Of a stretch of 64,000 nucleotides of DNA, positions 8,538 to 18,425 are shown in pieces. Each line of letters begins with the position of its first letter. Within the stretch, counting starts at the first letter, position 1. The DNA lies in NCBI GenBank assembly GCA_030950395.1, contig JAUZRP010000014.1:1-64000 (forward strand), in the 5' to 3' direction. The translations under genes and the position numbers were made by a program. Below the pieces are notes generated by a model, which was not told where the DNA came from, made no database searches, and was given only the letters and a program-made list of their open reading frames with translations. This DNA comes from Desulfonauticus sp. (GTDB taxonomy: Bacteria; Desulfobacterota; Desulfovibrionia; Desulfovibrionales; Desulfonatronovibrionaceae).

Positions 8538-8661
8538 ACGTAACTGCAAAAGTTTAAAATTTACGTTTTTGGTTAAATTGTCAAATTGTAATTAGCTTAA
8601 ATTATTAAATAAATTTTTTAATTGAACGTGCATATAACTGCTTAAAATAATTTTTGCAGTT
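8538..8661 (-). repeat. Dispersed MITE/REP-like element, copy B (most complete)
   Basis: Bounded by ACGTAACTGCAAAA and TTTTTGCAGTT. Read on the minus strand it gives the family core TTTAAGCTAATTACAATTTG followed by AAAAACG, so it is inverted relative to copies A, C, D and E. Near its right end an internal TAACTGC pairs with the terminal GCAGTT (8634-8661), so that end can fold into its own hairpin. It sits between iorA and the ATPase gene that together separate iorA from iorB. Confidence 0.82.
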
Positions 8662-8751
8662 GGATCGGTTGTTATATGTAGTTTTCATGTACTGGTAAAT
8701 TAAAGCAATTAGCGATAACTAATTATCAAGTGTTAGTTACTGGAGATAGCA

Positions 8752-9882
8752 ATGAGGAAGATAATTTATAGAGACGGTCTTTTTATAGATAGAGATGATG
8801 AAGAGAAGTTTATTTTAGAGAGGTTAGAAAAGAGGTCGGAAAATATTTTGTTTATTTATGGACCGAAGTCCAGTGGTAAGACTAATTTTATTGAATACAT
8901 AGTAGAAGAGAAGTTGAGTAAAAAGAGAGATAGATTTTACGTAAATTACATAAACTTTAGAAGATATGCTATAGTTAATTATTCTTCTTTTTTAAACGTG
9001 TATTTTTTCCCCATTAGAGAAGAAAACAAGCCTTTTTTAGCTAAGATGTCAGATAAATTTAAATTGGTATTTGATAGTTTGAGGGGAGAAGTTAGTTTAC
9101 CAGAAGAGGGAGTGAATTTTGCTATAAGTTTAAATTTATTTGAGGCTATGGAGCGAAATGATTTGGATCAGTTTAAAGTGATATTTGAGGTGTTAAAAAA
9201 GATTAAGAGTACTGGTCGCGTTCCCGTGTTGATTATAGATGAGGTTCAAGAGTTAAAAGACATTTACATGAATGGAGATATTAAGAAGAGGTATTTATTA
9301 ACTGAGTTTTTTAAGTTTTTGGTGAGTCTGACCAAAGAGACGCATTTAGCGCATATAATAGTTTTAACCAGTTCTTCATTGTTTATTGATGAGATTTATA
9401 ATAATTCCAATTTAGCTCAAACCAGTGAATTCTTTTTATTTGATCACTTTAATTATGAAGTTATAAGAGAATGGTTAGAAGATGAAGGTTTTAGTTTAGA
9501 GGAGATAGATTTGGTCTGGGAGTATTTGGGCGGTTGTCCTTTTAATATCCTGAATTTACTTTCCAATAGAGATATTTTGCCCAATTTTGAATTAAAGTCT
9601 TACTTACATAGAGAAGCTATGTTGATGCGTGGTAAAATTGATTTTACTATGGTAGATTTGGATAAAGAAGAAAGACAGGATTATTTTATAGAATTAATGA
9701 AGACCATAATAGAAAACGGTTTTGCCCTTAGAAATTCCAAAAATAAATTGCAGACAGAAGTGTTAAATGTAGTAATAGATAAGGATATTTTATTTGTGAG
9801 GGCTGAGACAGGGGAAATTATTTTTAATTCTCAGATAATGAAAAAGGGAGCTGAGCTTTATTTAAATCAGATTAAGAGGTAA
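8752..9882 (+). CDS. Archaeal-type P-loop ATPase (PF01637-like), intact copy
   Basis: A 376-aa AAA-type/STAND-like ATPase of the family found mainly in archaea and thermophiles. It has the Walker A GPKSSGKTNF (about residues 36-45), the Walker B VLIIDEVQEL, and a C-terminal winged-helix-like region ending EIIFNSQIMKKGAELYLNQI. GGAG lies 6 nt before the ATG. The biological role of the family is unclear. It interrupts the iorA-iorB pair, and a near-identical but frameshifted copy lies at 45617-46733. Two AGCGTTAAGAAA direct repeats with a 14-nt period follow its stop. It is probably a recent arrival or duplication. Confidence 0.85.
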   Translation: MRKIIYRDGLFIDRDDEEKFILERLEKRSENILFIYGPKSSGKTNFIEYIVEEKLSKKRDRFYVNYINFRRYAIVNYSSFLNVYFFPIREENKPFLAKMSDKFKLVFDSLRGEVSLPEEGVNFAISLNLFEAMERNDLDQFKVIFEVLKKIKSTGRVPVLIIDEVQELKDIYMNGDIKKRYLLTEFFKFLVSLTKETHLAHIIVLTSSSLFIDEIYNNSNLAQTSEFFLFDHFNYEVIREWLEDEGFSLEEIDLVWEYLGGCPFNILNLLSNRDILPNFELKSYLHREAMLMRGKIDFTMVDLDKEERQDYFIELMKTIIENGFALRNSKNKLQTEVLNVVIDKDILFVRAETGEIIFNSQIMKKGAELYLNQIKR

Positions 9883-9907
9883 GCGTTAAGAAATGAGCGT
9901 TAAGAAA
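9882..9907 (+). repeat. 14-nt-period direct repeat after the ATPase gene
   Basis: AGCGTTAAGAAA occurs twice (9882-9893 and 9896-9907). Closely related TAAGCGTTAAGA sequences follow the frameshifted ATPase copy at 46737-46763, so the motif travels with this gene's 3' end. Confidence 0.7.
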
Positions 9908-9930
9908 AATAACATCTAGAGGTTAGTATT

Positions 9931-10524
9931 ATGTCTTTAAAAAGAATTTTTTTTGCTGGTGTAGGTGGGCAGGGTACTTTAACTGTAACTAATCTTTTTG
10001 CTAGATTAGCTTTGGATAAGGGGATCCCTGTAACAGCTGGTGAGATACACGGGATGGCCCAACGGGGTGGAGTAGTTCATACCTTTGTGCTTTTGGGAGG
10101 ATATTTAAGTCCAAAGATAGAGCAAGGAGAAGCAGACGTTTTGCTTGGTTTTGAACCTTTAGAAACCGTAAGAGCTTTACCTTTTTTAAAGTATAAACAA
10201 GGGGTAGTAGTTTCTAGTAAAAATCCTATTTATCCTGTAAATGTGTCCTTAGGACAAGAGTCTTATTTGGCAATGTCGGATATTAAAGACAAATGCCAAC
10301 GTTGCGCTAATAAAAGTTATTTTTTCCCTGTATTGGAAAAAGCATTGCAACTTGGTATTCCTCAAGTAGCCAATATTATGCTTTTGGCTGCTTTTTTAGC
10401 TTTAGATGTAGTAGAAATTTCTCTGAAAGATTTGAAGGAAGGAGTAAAAAAATATTTAAGTCCTAAAATTGTAGATATAAATTTAAAAGCAATAGATCAG
10501 GCCAAAGCTTTAATAAATTTTTAG
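9931..10524 (+). CDS. iorB: Indolepyruvate:ferredoxin oxidoreductase, beta subunit
   Basis: The smaller, gamma-type subunit of the IorAB complex. The 197-aa protein opens with FFAGVGGQGTLTVTNLFARLA and contains AGEIHGMAQRGGVVHTFV, both characteristic of the 2-oxoacid:ferredoxin oxidoreductase gamma domain. It completes the enzyme begun by iorA more than 1.4 kb upstream. A sigma-54 activator gene starts 5 nt after its stop. The gene may need its own promoter, or read-through from the inserted ATPase gene. Confidence 0.94.
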   Translation: MSLKRIFFAGVGGQGTLTVTNLFARLALDKGIPVTAGEIHGMAQRGGVVHTFVLLGGYLSPKIEQGEADVLLGFEPLETVRALPFLKYKQGVVVSSKNPIYPVNVSLGQESYLAMSDIKDKCQRCANKSYFFPVLEKALQLGIPQVANIMLLAAFLALDVVEISLKDLKEGVKKYLSPKIVDINLKAIDQAKALINF

Positions 10525-10529
10525 AAAAG

Positions 10530-12041
10530 ATGCGTTACTTAGATATATTAAGAAATATTATTTTAGAATTGTCTTTTTCTAAATCTTTAAAAGATAATTT
10601 AACTGACATTTTACACCAGGTAACTCAAATAATGCATTATAAACACATGTCTTTGGCTATTTTTGACCCTGTCTCTCAAAAGATAGAATTTTGTATCTAT
10701 TCTGGATATCCCAAAACACCTAAAAAAACTTATTCTTTAGGGGAAGGCATTATAGGTCAGGTGATAAAAGGAAAAAAAACTATAGTTGTGCCTATCATGG
10801 GGAAAGAGCCAAATTTTTTAAATTTGGCTTTTAATAGAAATGTAGAAGATTTAGATAAACTTTCTTTTATTGCAGTGCCTGTGTTATTAAAAAACAGTGA
10901 AGGTTTAACAGAAATTTTTGGAGTGTTAACTGCGGATATTGAAGATGATTTTGAAAAATTAGATGAACATAAGTCTTTTCTAGAATTGTTAGCAGTAATT
11001 ATTGCCAGACATACTTCTTATCTTCAGGACGAAATTGCGAAAAAGCATTTTTTGGATAATTTTTCCAGCTCCCAACAGGTTTCTTCTGGTCGGGATAAGG
11101 TGATTTTTTCTTCCAAAGCTATGTCTCAAATAATGACTCAGATAGCTCAGGTAGCTCCTTCAAAAGCTACAGTTTTACTTAGAGGAGAGTCTGGCACGGG
11201 TAAAGAAGTTATTGCTGAGGCCATCCATGAAATGAGTAAAGTTAAAGATGGTCCTTTAGTTAAACTAAATTGTGCGGCTTTACCATCAGATTTAATAGAA
11301 ACCGAGCTTTTTGGGCACGAAAAAGGAGCGTTTACTGGAGCTATAACTACTAAAAAAGGTAAATTTGAGTTAGCCCATAAAGGGACTTTGTTTTTAGATG
11401 AGATTGCTGAATTAAGTTTAGAAGCTCAAGCCAAATTGTTGCGAGCTATTCAGGAAGGAGAAATTCAAAGAGTTGGAGGGGAAAAAACTATTAAAGTTGA
11501 TGTGAGAATAGTTTGTGCTACTCATCAACCGTTGGAAACATTAATTCAAGCAAAAAAATTTAGAGAAGATCTTTATTTTAGGATAAATGTATTTCCTGTT
11601 TATATACCTGCTCTAAGAGAAAGGAGAGAAGATATTTTGCCTTTAGCAGAGCATTTTTTAAGTCTTTATGCTGCTGAGTATGGTAAAAAGATAAAGAGAA
11701 TTTCTACTCCAGCCATTGATCTTTTATTACAATATCATTGGCCAGGCAATGTCAGAGAGTTAAAAAACTGTATGGAACGAGCTGTTTTAATATGCGATGA
11801 AGAAGTGATTAGAACCTATCACTTACCTCCTACTTTACAAACTGCTGAAAGTTCAGCCACAGATAATCAATTGCCTTTTGCCGAAGCTGTTGCTAAATTT
11901 GAACAGGAATTGTTAATAGAAGCCTTAAAAAAAGCAAAGGGCAATATGTTGCAAGTAGCCAGAGACCTTAAAGCAAGTTATCGAGTAATTAATTATAAAA
12001 TAAAAAAATACCACATCAATCCCAAAAAATTTGCTCGTTAA
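10530..12041 (+). CDS. GAF-domain sigma-54-dependent transcriptional activator (NifA-like)
   Basis: A 503-aa activator of RpoN-dependent promoters. Order of parts: an N-terminal GAF sensor (about 20-165), the AAA+ domain with Walker A GESGTGKE (219-226) and the sigma-54-contacting loop GAFTGA (266-271), then a Fis-type helix-turn-helix (NMLQVARDLKASYRVINYKIKKY). It lacks a receiver domain, so it probably senses a small molecule or redox state through GAF. Tight linkage to iorB suggests control of amino-acid or 2-oxoacid oxidation, but no clear -24/-12 promoter was seen at the ior genes. Confidence 0.92.
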   Translation: MRYLDILRNIILELSFSKSLKDNLTDILHQVTQIMHYKHMSLAIFDPVSQKIEFCIYSGYPKTPKKTYSLGEGIIGQVIKGKKTIVVPIMGKEPNFLNLAFNRNVEDLDKLSFIAVPVLLKNSEGLTEIFGVLTADIEDDFEKLDEHKSFLELLAVIIARHTSYLQDEIAKKHFLDNFSSSQQVSSGRDKVIFSSKAMSQIMTQIAQVAPSKATVLLRGESGTGKEVIAEAIHEMSKVKDGPLVKLNCAALPSDLIETELFGHEKGAFTGAITTKKGKFELAHKGTLFLDEIAELSLEAQAKLLRAIQEGEIQRVGGEKTIKVDVRIVCATHQPLETLIQAKKFREDLYFRINVFPVYIPALRERREDILPLAEHFLSLYAAEYGKKIKRISTPAIDLLLQYHWPGNVRELKNCMERAVLICDEEVIRTYHLPPTLQTAESSATDNQLPFAEAVAKFEQELLIEALKKAKGNMLQVARDLKASYRVINYKIKKYHINPKKFAR

Positions 12042-12181
12042 AATTTTTTGTCTGGTAGTGCCAAAAGTTAATATCCCGGGTTTAGAGCTCTATTTAGATT
12101 AGGTTATAAAAAAATATTTCAATCTATTATTTACAGGTTAAAATAGTTAAATTGAAATTTTAAGTTGCAGGATGATCATCT

Positions 12182-13042
12182 ATGTATTTTCAAAAGGTTT
12201 TATTGGTATTAAAGTATGAAGATAAAAAAGCCTTACTTTTGGGCCAAGAAATTAAATCTTTTCTTGAAAGTTATGGATTAGAAGTAGAAATTTTTTCTAA
12301 TTCTCTTTTGGGAACAACTATTCAAATAGATTTGCCGCGGGTGGATCTTATTATAGTTATAGGAGGAGATGGGACTTTTTTGAGTGCAATGCGTAAAATA
12401 AATTTGCCAGCAGTTCCTTTTCTTGGTTTTAATTTGGGTCGGCTTGGTTTTATGGCTGAATTAGAAATAGAGAATTGGAAAAAGGACTTGGAAAGGATTT
12501 TACGAGGAGAATTTAAGTTAAGCAAAAGATTAGAATTACAATATAAGGTGTTGCCTGAAGGAGAAGAGGGGTTGGCTATAAACGATGTTGTTTTGCATCG
12601 TACAGGTTTAGCCAGATTGTTGGAGATTAAAATTAAAATTGGAGATGAAGAAGAGTTTGTGGTTCGAGCAGATGGGGTAATTATTTTTACCCCAACAGGT
12701 TCTACGGCCTACAATTTTTCTGCAGGTGGACCTATTCTTATGCCAGAGATTCAGGCTTTTGGCCTTAACTTTATTTGTCCTTTTTTATATCCTGTTCCTA
12801 GTTTTGTAGTGCCTGAAACAAGTAAACTCAAGATTACTCTAGCCTCTTCTCAAGTAGAAACCATGTTAACCATAGATGGTCAAAGGGGGATAAATTTTGA
12901 TAGTGAACAGGAATTGGCCATAGAAGCTAGTGAGAGACGTTTTTTAATAGTTCAAAAACCACAATCAGGTTTGATCTCAAAATTTAAGGTCAAAGGGATA
13001 TTAAACGATAGGCCTGTCCCTTTTAGTTTTAAGAGCTTATAA
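12182..13042 (+). CDS. nadK: NAD kinase
   Basis: Phosphorylates NAD to NADP. The 286-aa protein has the nucleotide-binding IGGDGTFLSAM (about 60-70), NLGRLGFMAEL, and the NAD-binding PTGSTAYNFSAGGPI; the length is typical for the family. It stands alone, 140 nt after the sigma-54 regulator, with no strong terminator visible between them. Confidence 0.95.
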   Translation: MYFQKVLLVLKYEDKKALLLGQEIKSFLESYGLEVEIFSNSLLGTTIQIDLPRVDLIIVIGGDGTFLSAMRKINLPAVPFLGFNLGRLGFMAELEIENWKKDLERILRGEFKLSKRLELQYKVLPEGEEGLAINDVVLHRTGLARLLEIKIKIGDEEEFVVRADGVIIFTPTGSTAYNFSAGGPILMPEIQAFGLNFICPFLYPVPSFVVPETSKLKITLASSQVETMLTIDGQRGINFDSEQELAIEASERRFLIVQKPQSGLISKFKVKGILNDRPVPFSFKSL

Positions 13043-13143
13043 GTATTAAAAATTCGTGTATAATGTTTAGTTCGCTAAAAAAATAGGATATATTTGTTAT
13101 TTTAGCAGGATATTTTCCTATAAAGCAAGAGAGGTAATAGGAA

Positions 13144-14910
13144 TTGTTAAAAATATCTAATATTCATTCAGTAAGAGATTTATATTATGGCAAAGATCCT
13201 TTATTAGATGCTTGGATATTGAATTTTATGACTGAAAACGACGTAGATCCTTTAGCTAATCCAGAAGACAATGCTTCTTTTGAGCAAATAAAATTTATGG
13301 TAGATTTAGATGAAGATCAGGTCTTTGCTCCCTGTACTGATTGGTTGTTGTTAAATTTATTAAAAGGTAATTTAAGTCAGGATTTGAAAAAAGAATATTT
13401 ATTTGTGTGGAAGCGTTTGGTTTTACTTCTAAATAATATGTCTCTTGATGATTATTTAAAAAAGAAATTAGTTAACCTATGGCGATATAAATTTAAACAG
13501 GCCTATAATAATCTTATTCTTATACCTTCTAGACTTACCAAACGTCTAATTACTATTTTACTTTCCCAATGTGTAATATTTGACCCTTATGAAGTAAGAA
13601 AACAGTGGTTTAATCAGCAAGCCTACAATTTTATTCAGTCTAGAGTGTTTGAAGAATTTATTAATTTGTGTCCAGCAGACCAAATGCATTGCAATAGTTT
13701 GGCTAATCTTAGATGGACATTAGATATGTTAGAATTGTCACGTTTGTTTTATCTTTCTTTTATTGACACTATCTGGAAACGGCCTGAAGATCAAAATCTC
13801 ATTTCTATGTCTCATTTTGCTGAATATGAACAAGAATTTGAAAAAGTGAAACAAGCTTTAGAAGGGATATCGGGAAGGGATAGAGAAAAAAAATTAAAAA
13901 TATTATATTTACCAGACAGTGCAGGTTCTTTTGTTTTTGATCTTTTAATTGTAAAAGTATTTTTGAGATTGGGTCATAAAGTTATAATGGCCTTAAAAAA
14001 AGGTTTTTATTTTGATTATCCAACTTTTTGGGATATTGATAATGATAAGATTTTACAAAAAATGTTAAAAAATGCGTATTTTATTGCTGAACAAAATATA
14101 TCTAAAAAAGATTTATTGCAGAAATTAAAAGAAAATGACTTTGTAATCATTTCTGATGGCACTAGAGAAAGATTAAATTTATGTAGAAGTAGTGTTACTT
14201 TTGCTAGGTCTTGGAAAGAATCAGATCTAATTATAGCTAAAGGATATGGTAATTATAGGCGTCTTATTTTAACTTCTCACTTATTTACTCGAGATATTAT
14301 TGCCTGCTATAAAGATGAGTTAGGAAAAATTCATTTTGAATTTAAAAAGAAGAGTTCTAGAGTTAGAAAAATAACAGAAGATGAACTTATAGCTAAAGCA
14401 GAAAATATAAAAAATATGATGCTCAAGGCAAAGGCAAATGGTAAAAAAGTAATGTTTTATAGTGCTATTGTCGGTAGTATTCCAGGACAGACTAAAGTTG
14501 CTATAGAGGTATTAAATACTTTTGTTAATTATTTACGGAGTAAGTTGGATGGTATATTTATTATAAATCCTGCAGAGCATTTTGAACCTGGTATGGATGG
14601 GGATGATTTAATGTATATGTGGGAAATGGTGCAGAGAAGTGGCTTGATTGATATCTGGAGATTTCAGACCGTGGCTGATATAGAAAAGAGTTTTGAGCTT
14701 ATGGGACAAAAAGTTCCTCCTGCCTGGGTTGGGAAAGATGCCACTTTTTCTACTGGATGCACTAAAGAAATGCAAATAGCTTTAGAAGAACAAAAAAAAT
14801 ATCCAGAGATGCAGATTATAGGACCTTCTTCTGACAAATTTTTTAGGCGTAGAGAATATGGAGTTGGTAAGTATTTTGACGCTAGTTTGGTAAAATTGGT
14901 AAACGTTTAA
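13144..14910 (+). CDS. Large DUF89/ARMT1-like protein of unknown function
   Basis: A 588-aa protein starting at a TTG behind a purine-rich GAGAGG site. The middle resembles the DUF89 damage-control phosphatase fold: LPDSAGSFVFDLL (DSAG at 258-261, compare DNAGE of the family), VIISDGT, and the metal-site-like DLIIAKGYGN (361-370). Known members dephosphorylate damaged sugar phosphates or metabolites. Here the usual DNAGE is DSAGS, so activity is uncertain. The 250-residue N-terminal helical region and the 150-residue C-terminal region (VMFYSAIVGSIPGQTK, INPAEHFEPGMDGDD) are not recognised. It sits between nadK and mltA. Confidence 0.6.
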   Translation: MLKISNIHSVRDLYYGKDPLLDAWILNFMTENDVDPLANPEDNASFEQIKFMVDLDEDQVFAPCTDWLLLNLLKGNLSQDLKKEYLFVWKRLVLLLNNMSLDDYLKKKLVNLWRYKFKQAYNNLILIPSRLTKRLITILLSQCVIFDPYEVRKQWFNQQAYNFIQSRVFEEFINLCPADQMHCNSLANLRWTLDMLELSRLFYLSFIDTIWKRPEDQNLISMSHFAEYEQEFEKVKQALEGISGRDREKKLKILYLPDSAGSFVFDLLIVKVFLRLGHKVIMALKKGFYFDYPTFWDIDNDKILQKMLKNAYFIAEQNISKKDLLQKLKENDFVIISDGTRERLNLCRSSVTFARSWKESDLIIAKGYGNYRRLILTSHLFTRDIIACYKDELGKIHFEFKKKSSRVRKITEDELIAKAENIKNMMLKAKANGKKVMFYSAIVGSIPGQTKVAIEVLNTFVNYLRSKLDGIFIINPAEHFEPGMDGDDLMYMWEMVQRSGLIDIWRFQTVADIEKSFELMGQKVPPAWVGKDATFSTGCTKEMQIALEEQKKYPEMQIIGPSSDKFFRRREYGVGKYFDASLVKLVNV

Positions 14911-14925
14911 ATTTATTATTGTCTT

Positions 14926-16074
14926 ATGAGGATTTTTGTTCTTCTTTTTTGTGTTTTATGTTTATGCTTTTCTTGCGCTCCCAAGGTATATAAGCGTGGG
15001 GAAAAATTATCTTTTTATCAAAAAAAAGTTTTATTTCAAAAATTATCTAAAAAGTATCTAGGAACAAAACAAAGTCTGAATCAAGCCCTGCAGTATCAAA
15101 TAGATTTTGTGCAAAAGAAAAATTTAAATCAGGTTATTCTAAAAACAAATTTTTTTGTGTGTACTTATCAAGATGTTTTAAATACCTTGCGTGCTTTAAA
15201 AGAACATCTTAATCTGTTATTTACAACGCCTGAAAAAATAGCAGAATTGTTTGATGTATATATGTTATCTTCGGACACACTTTTAACAGGTTATTATGAA
15301 CCCTGGCTGGAGGCAAGTTATGTAAAACAAGGTGATTTTAAATATCCCATTTATAAAACTCCTCCAGACTTAAAAGTTGTAGATTTAGGACAATTTCATC
15401 CCCGGTTTGCAGGGCAAAAATTATATTATCGTTTGGTTAAAAATGGGATAAAGCCCTATTATTCCAGAAAAGAAATAGAACTTGGTGCATTGGCTCATAA
15501 ACATTTAGAAATTGCCTGGGTAAAAGATAAAATTAAATTGTTTTTTTTACATATTCAAGGCTCAGGGCGTTTGATCTTCCCTGATGGCAAGGTAAAACAC
15601 GTATTATACGCTGACAAAAATGGTAGGCAATACGTTTCTTTAGGTAACGTACTGGTTAAGAGAGGTTTTTTATCTCAGGATCAGGTGAATTTGGATACTA
15701 TTAGTCAGGTATTAAAGCAACATCCCGATTTGATGGACGAATTAATGTGGAGCAATCCTAGTTATGTTTTTTTTAGATTAAGTGATAGGGGGCCTTTTGG
15801 TTCCATTGGTAAGCCTTTGACCCCGTGGATAAGCGTGGCCAGTGATAAAAATTTTCTACCTTTTGGAAGTGTGGCTCTGGCCCAGGGAAGCTTGCCTTTG
15901 CCAGACAATAAAAAACAAACCTTTGTAAGTCTATTTTTAGCGCAGGATACGGGAGGGGCAATACAGGGAGAACACATAGATCTCTTTTGTGGCTCAGACA
16001 AAAAAGCAAAATTTATTGCAGGACACCTTAAAAATAAGATTAAACTTTATTTAATATTGAGGAAATATGAATAA
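14926..16074 (+). CDS. mltA: Membrane-bound lytic murein transglycosylase A (lipoprotein)
   Basis: Cleaves peptidoglycan glycan strands non-hydrolytically in the periplasm. The 382-aa protein has a lipoprotein signal peptide ending CFSCAPK (lipidated Cys17), a central MltA domain ([14 protein letters not shown]) and a C-terminal 3D domain carrying the catalytic-aspartate motif [17 protein letters not shown]. Anchoring is probably to the outer membrane. The DUF4254 gene overlaps its 3' end by 8 nt, so the two are likely co-translated. Confidence 0.93.
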   Translation: MRIFVLLFCVLCLCFSCAPKVYKRGEKLSFYQKKVLFQKLSKKYLGTKQSLNQALQYQIDFVQKKNLNQVILKTNFFVCTYQDVLNTLRALKEHLNLLFTTPEKIAELFDVYMLSSDTLLTGYYEPWLEASYVKQGDFKYPIYKTPPDLKVVDLGQFHPRFAGQKLYYRLVKNGIKPYYSRKEIELGALAHKHLEIAWVKDKIKLFFLHIQGSGRLIFPDGKVKHVLYADKNGRQYVSLGNVLVKRGFLSQDQVNLDTISQVLKQHPDLMDELMWSNPSYVFFRLSDRGPFGSIGKPLTPWISVASDKNFLPFGSVALAQGSLPLPDNKKQTFVSLFLAQDTGGAIQGEHIDLFCGSDKKAKFIAGHLKNKIKLYLILRKYE

Positions 16075-16720
16075 AAAAGATTTTAAGACATTAGTAGAGA
16101 ACTGTATTAGTAAACAGTTAGAGACAACTATTAAATGGCATGAAAAAGAAGATAATTTAGATATCTGGAATAAAGACGATTTATTAGATTTGATGGATAT
16201 TGTCTTAAGAGAGCATTTATGTAATTTTAGATTGTGGCATGTTGAAGATAGAGCCAGAAGAAGAGATGTTCCAGATAGTGTAATTGCTGAGTGTAAAAGA
16301 GAAATAGATAAGTTAAATCAACTTAGAAATGATTGGATAGAACAAATAGATTTATGGATAGTTAAAAATTTATTTGATTACTTGCCTAAAAATAAACAAA
16401 ATAGATACAATACAGAAACAATAGGATCTGTATTAGATAGATTGTCTATTTTAAGTTTGAAAATATATCATATGCAAGAACAAACTCAAAGAGAAGATGT
16501 TTCTAAAGAACATCTTGAAAATTGTTTATATAAATTAAAAGTTTTACAAGAACAGCATAAAGATTTAAAAAAATCTTTATTGGAATTGATAGATGATTAT
16601 TTTTTAGGTTTAAAGGTTCCAAAAGTCTATTTTCAGTTTAAAATGTATAATGATCCCAATTTAAACCCAGAATTATACAAAACAAAAGATAAGATTGTAA
16701 CTCCAGGCCGTAAGTCCTAA
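16067..16720 (+). CDS. DUF4254-family protein
   Basis: A 217-aa protein, predicted cytoplasmic and mostly helical. The conserved stretch [16 protein letters not shown] followed by [20 protein letters not shown] is the signature of the DUF4254 family, whose function is unknown. It overlaps mltA by 8 nt, hinting at a cell-envelope context. The C-terminal part is Lys-rich with likely coiled-coil helices ([20 protein letters not shown]). Confidence 0.75.
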   Translation: MNKKDFKTLVENCISKQLETTIKWHEKEDNLDIWNKDDLLDLMDIVLREHLCNFRLWHVEDRARRRDVPDSVIAECKREIDKLNQLRNDWIEQIDLWIVKNLFDYLPKNKQNRYNTETIGSVLDRLSILSLKIYHMQEQTQREDVSKEHLENCLYKLKVLQEQHKDLKKSLLELIDDYFLGLKVPKVYFQFKMYNDPNLNPELYKTKDKIVTPGRKS

Positions 16721-16770
16721 GTATTAATTTTTTTGTTCTCAACGTTGATTTGGGGATGTTTATAATTTTT

Positions 16771-16889
16771 TTACAAAATTTATTTTAAACAGTTGTATAT
16801 ACCTTCAATAAGAAGATTTTTTTATAATTTTAACTGGTTACAATTTGAAAATATAACTAAAAAAGAAAATTTTAGGTTTTTGCTGTTAT
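16771..16889 (+). repeat. Dispersed MITE/REP-like element, copy C (degenerate)
   Basis: The core TTTTAACTGGTTACAATTTG and the end TTTTTGCTGTTATA match the family with substitutions. The left end (TTACAAAATTTATTTTAAACAGTTGTATAT) corresponds to the left hairpin of copy B, although the terminal AACTGC is lost. It fills most of the gap before gatB. Boundaries are approximate. Confidence 0.65.
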
Positions 16890-16923
16890 ATTTTAAAAAT
16901 ATTTTTTTGTTTGGAGGGAAAAA

Positions 16924-18351
16924 ATGGAGTTTGAAAGTGTAATTGGTCTTGAGGTGCATGCCCAATTAAAGACAAAGAGCAAAATTTTTTGTTCTTGTTC
17001 TACTTCTTTTGGAGATGAGCCCAATTTAAATACTTGTCCTGTATGTGCAGGTATGCCGGGGGTTTTACCTGTTTTAAATAAAAAGGTTGTCGAGTTTGCC
17101 ATAAAAATGGGCTTAGCGGTTAATTGTAAAATAAATCTTTATTCAATTTTTGCTCGAAAAAATTATTTTTATCCTGATTTGCCCAAAGGTTATCAAATTT
17201 CTCAATATGAGTTGCCCATTGCTGAACATGGTTATTTAGTTATCTCTACTGATAAAGGGGAGAAAAAAATAGGCATTACCAGAATTCACATGGAAGAAGA
17301 TGCGGGGAAATCCATCCATTCGAGCAATGAAGGAGTAAGTTTTGTAGATCTAAATCGTACAGGTGTGCCGTTGTTGGAAATAGTCTCAGAACCTGATTTA
17401 AGAACTCCAGAGGAAGCAGTAGCTTATTTAAAAGCCTTACGCGCTATTTTAGTTTATTTGGATATATGTGATGGCAATATGGAAGAAGGTAGTTTTCGTT
17501 GTGATGCAAATATTTCTGTGCGTCCCAAAGGAGAAACTAAATTTGGAACCAGGACAGAGATAAAAAATATCAATTCTTTTAGACACGTGCAAAAGGCTTT
17601 GGAATATGAGATAGAGCGACAAATAGATTTGATTCTAGACGGGGAGCAAGTAATTCAGGAAACTAGGTTATATGATCCCCAAAAAAACATTACTAAATCT
17701 ATGCGCAATAAAGAAGAAGCTGATGACTATAGATACTTTCCTGATCCTGATTTGGTGCCTTTGGTCCTGGCACAGGAGTGGATTGAGCAAATAAAAACAA
17801 GTTTGCCAGAGTTACCTGAATCCAAATTTAAACGTTTTACCCTGGATTATAAATTAAATCAGGAAGAGGCCGTACTTCTGACTAGTGAAAAAGAATTGGC
17901 AGAATTTTTTGAACAAACAGTCAAGCTGGGCGCTGAACCTAAAAAAGTAGCTAACTGGATGTTATCTGAGCTTTTACGAGTATTAAACGAACGAAAAGTT
18001 AATTTGTATCAATCTAAATTTTCTCCAGAACAACTTTTTAAATTATTGTTATTAATTGAAAAAGGTGTTATTAGTGGTAAAATTGGGAAAAATATTTTTG
18101 AACACTTGGTGTTTTCTGGTGTTGACCCCGAACAATACGTAAAAGATAAAGGTTTAGTTCAAATTTCTGATAGCTCTGAGTTAGAAAAGATTATAGACGA
18201 TATAATCGCCAAATTTCCTAAAGAAGTGGAAAGGTTTAGACAGGGAGAAAAAAAATTGCAGGGATTTTTTGTGGGGCAGGTAATGAGAGCCACAAAAGGT
18301 AAGGCCAACCCTCAATTGGTAAATAAAATCTTGGAAGAAAAGATTAATTAG
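16924..18351 (+). CDS. gatB: Aspartyl/glutamyl-tRNA amidotransferase subunit B
   Basis: The tRNA-binding kinase subunit of GatCAB, which converts Glu-tRNA(Gln) and/or Asp-tRNA(Asn) to the amide forms. The 475-aa protein begins [21 protein letters not shown] and has the zinc-associated [23 protein letters not shown], the [16 protein letters not shown] segment and HMEEDAGKS. The C-terminal helical (YqeY-like) domain ends at residue 475. TTTGGAGGG is a strong ribosome-binding site. gatA and gatC are not adjacent. Confidence 0.96.
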   Translation: MEFESVIGLEVHAQLKTKSKIFCSCSTSFGDEPNLNTCPVCAGMPGVLPVLNKKVVEFAIKMGLAVNCKINLYSIFARKNYFYPDLPKGYQISQYELPIAEHGYLVISTDKGEKKIGITRIHMEEDAGKSIHSSNEGVSFVDLNRTGVPLLEIVSEPDLRTPEEAVAYLKALRAILVYLDICDGNMEEGSFRCDANISVRPKGETKFGTRTEIKNINSFRHVQKALEYEIERQIDLILDGEQVIQETRLYDPQKNITKSMRNKEEADDYRYFPDPDLVPLVLAQEWIEQIKTSLPELPESKFKRFTLDYKLNQEEAVLLTSEKELAEFFEQTVKLGAEPKKVANWMLSELLRVLNERKVNLYQSKFSPEQLFKLLLLIEKGVISGKIGKNIFEHLVFSGVDPEQYVKDKGLVQISDSSELEKIIDDIIAKFPKEVERFRQGEKKLQGFFVGQVMRATKGKANPQLVNKILEEKIN

Positions 18352-18385
18352 TAATTTCTAATTAGTATTTGTAATTGGTTGGGTA
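18352..18385. repeat. Degenerate TTAGTAATT-type short repeats after gatB
   Basis: The gap after gatB is built of variants of TTAGTAATT and TTTGTAATTGG. Very similar sequence follows the ligA stop at 51146-51170. It looks like an imperfect short tandem repeat at gene ends rather than a terminator. Confidence 0.45.
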
Positions 18386-18425
18386 ACATATAGGGACAAA
18401 CTTAAAAAAGCAGGAGATTTTGAAG

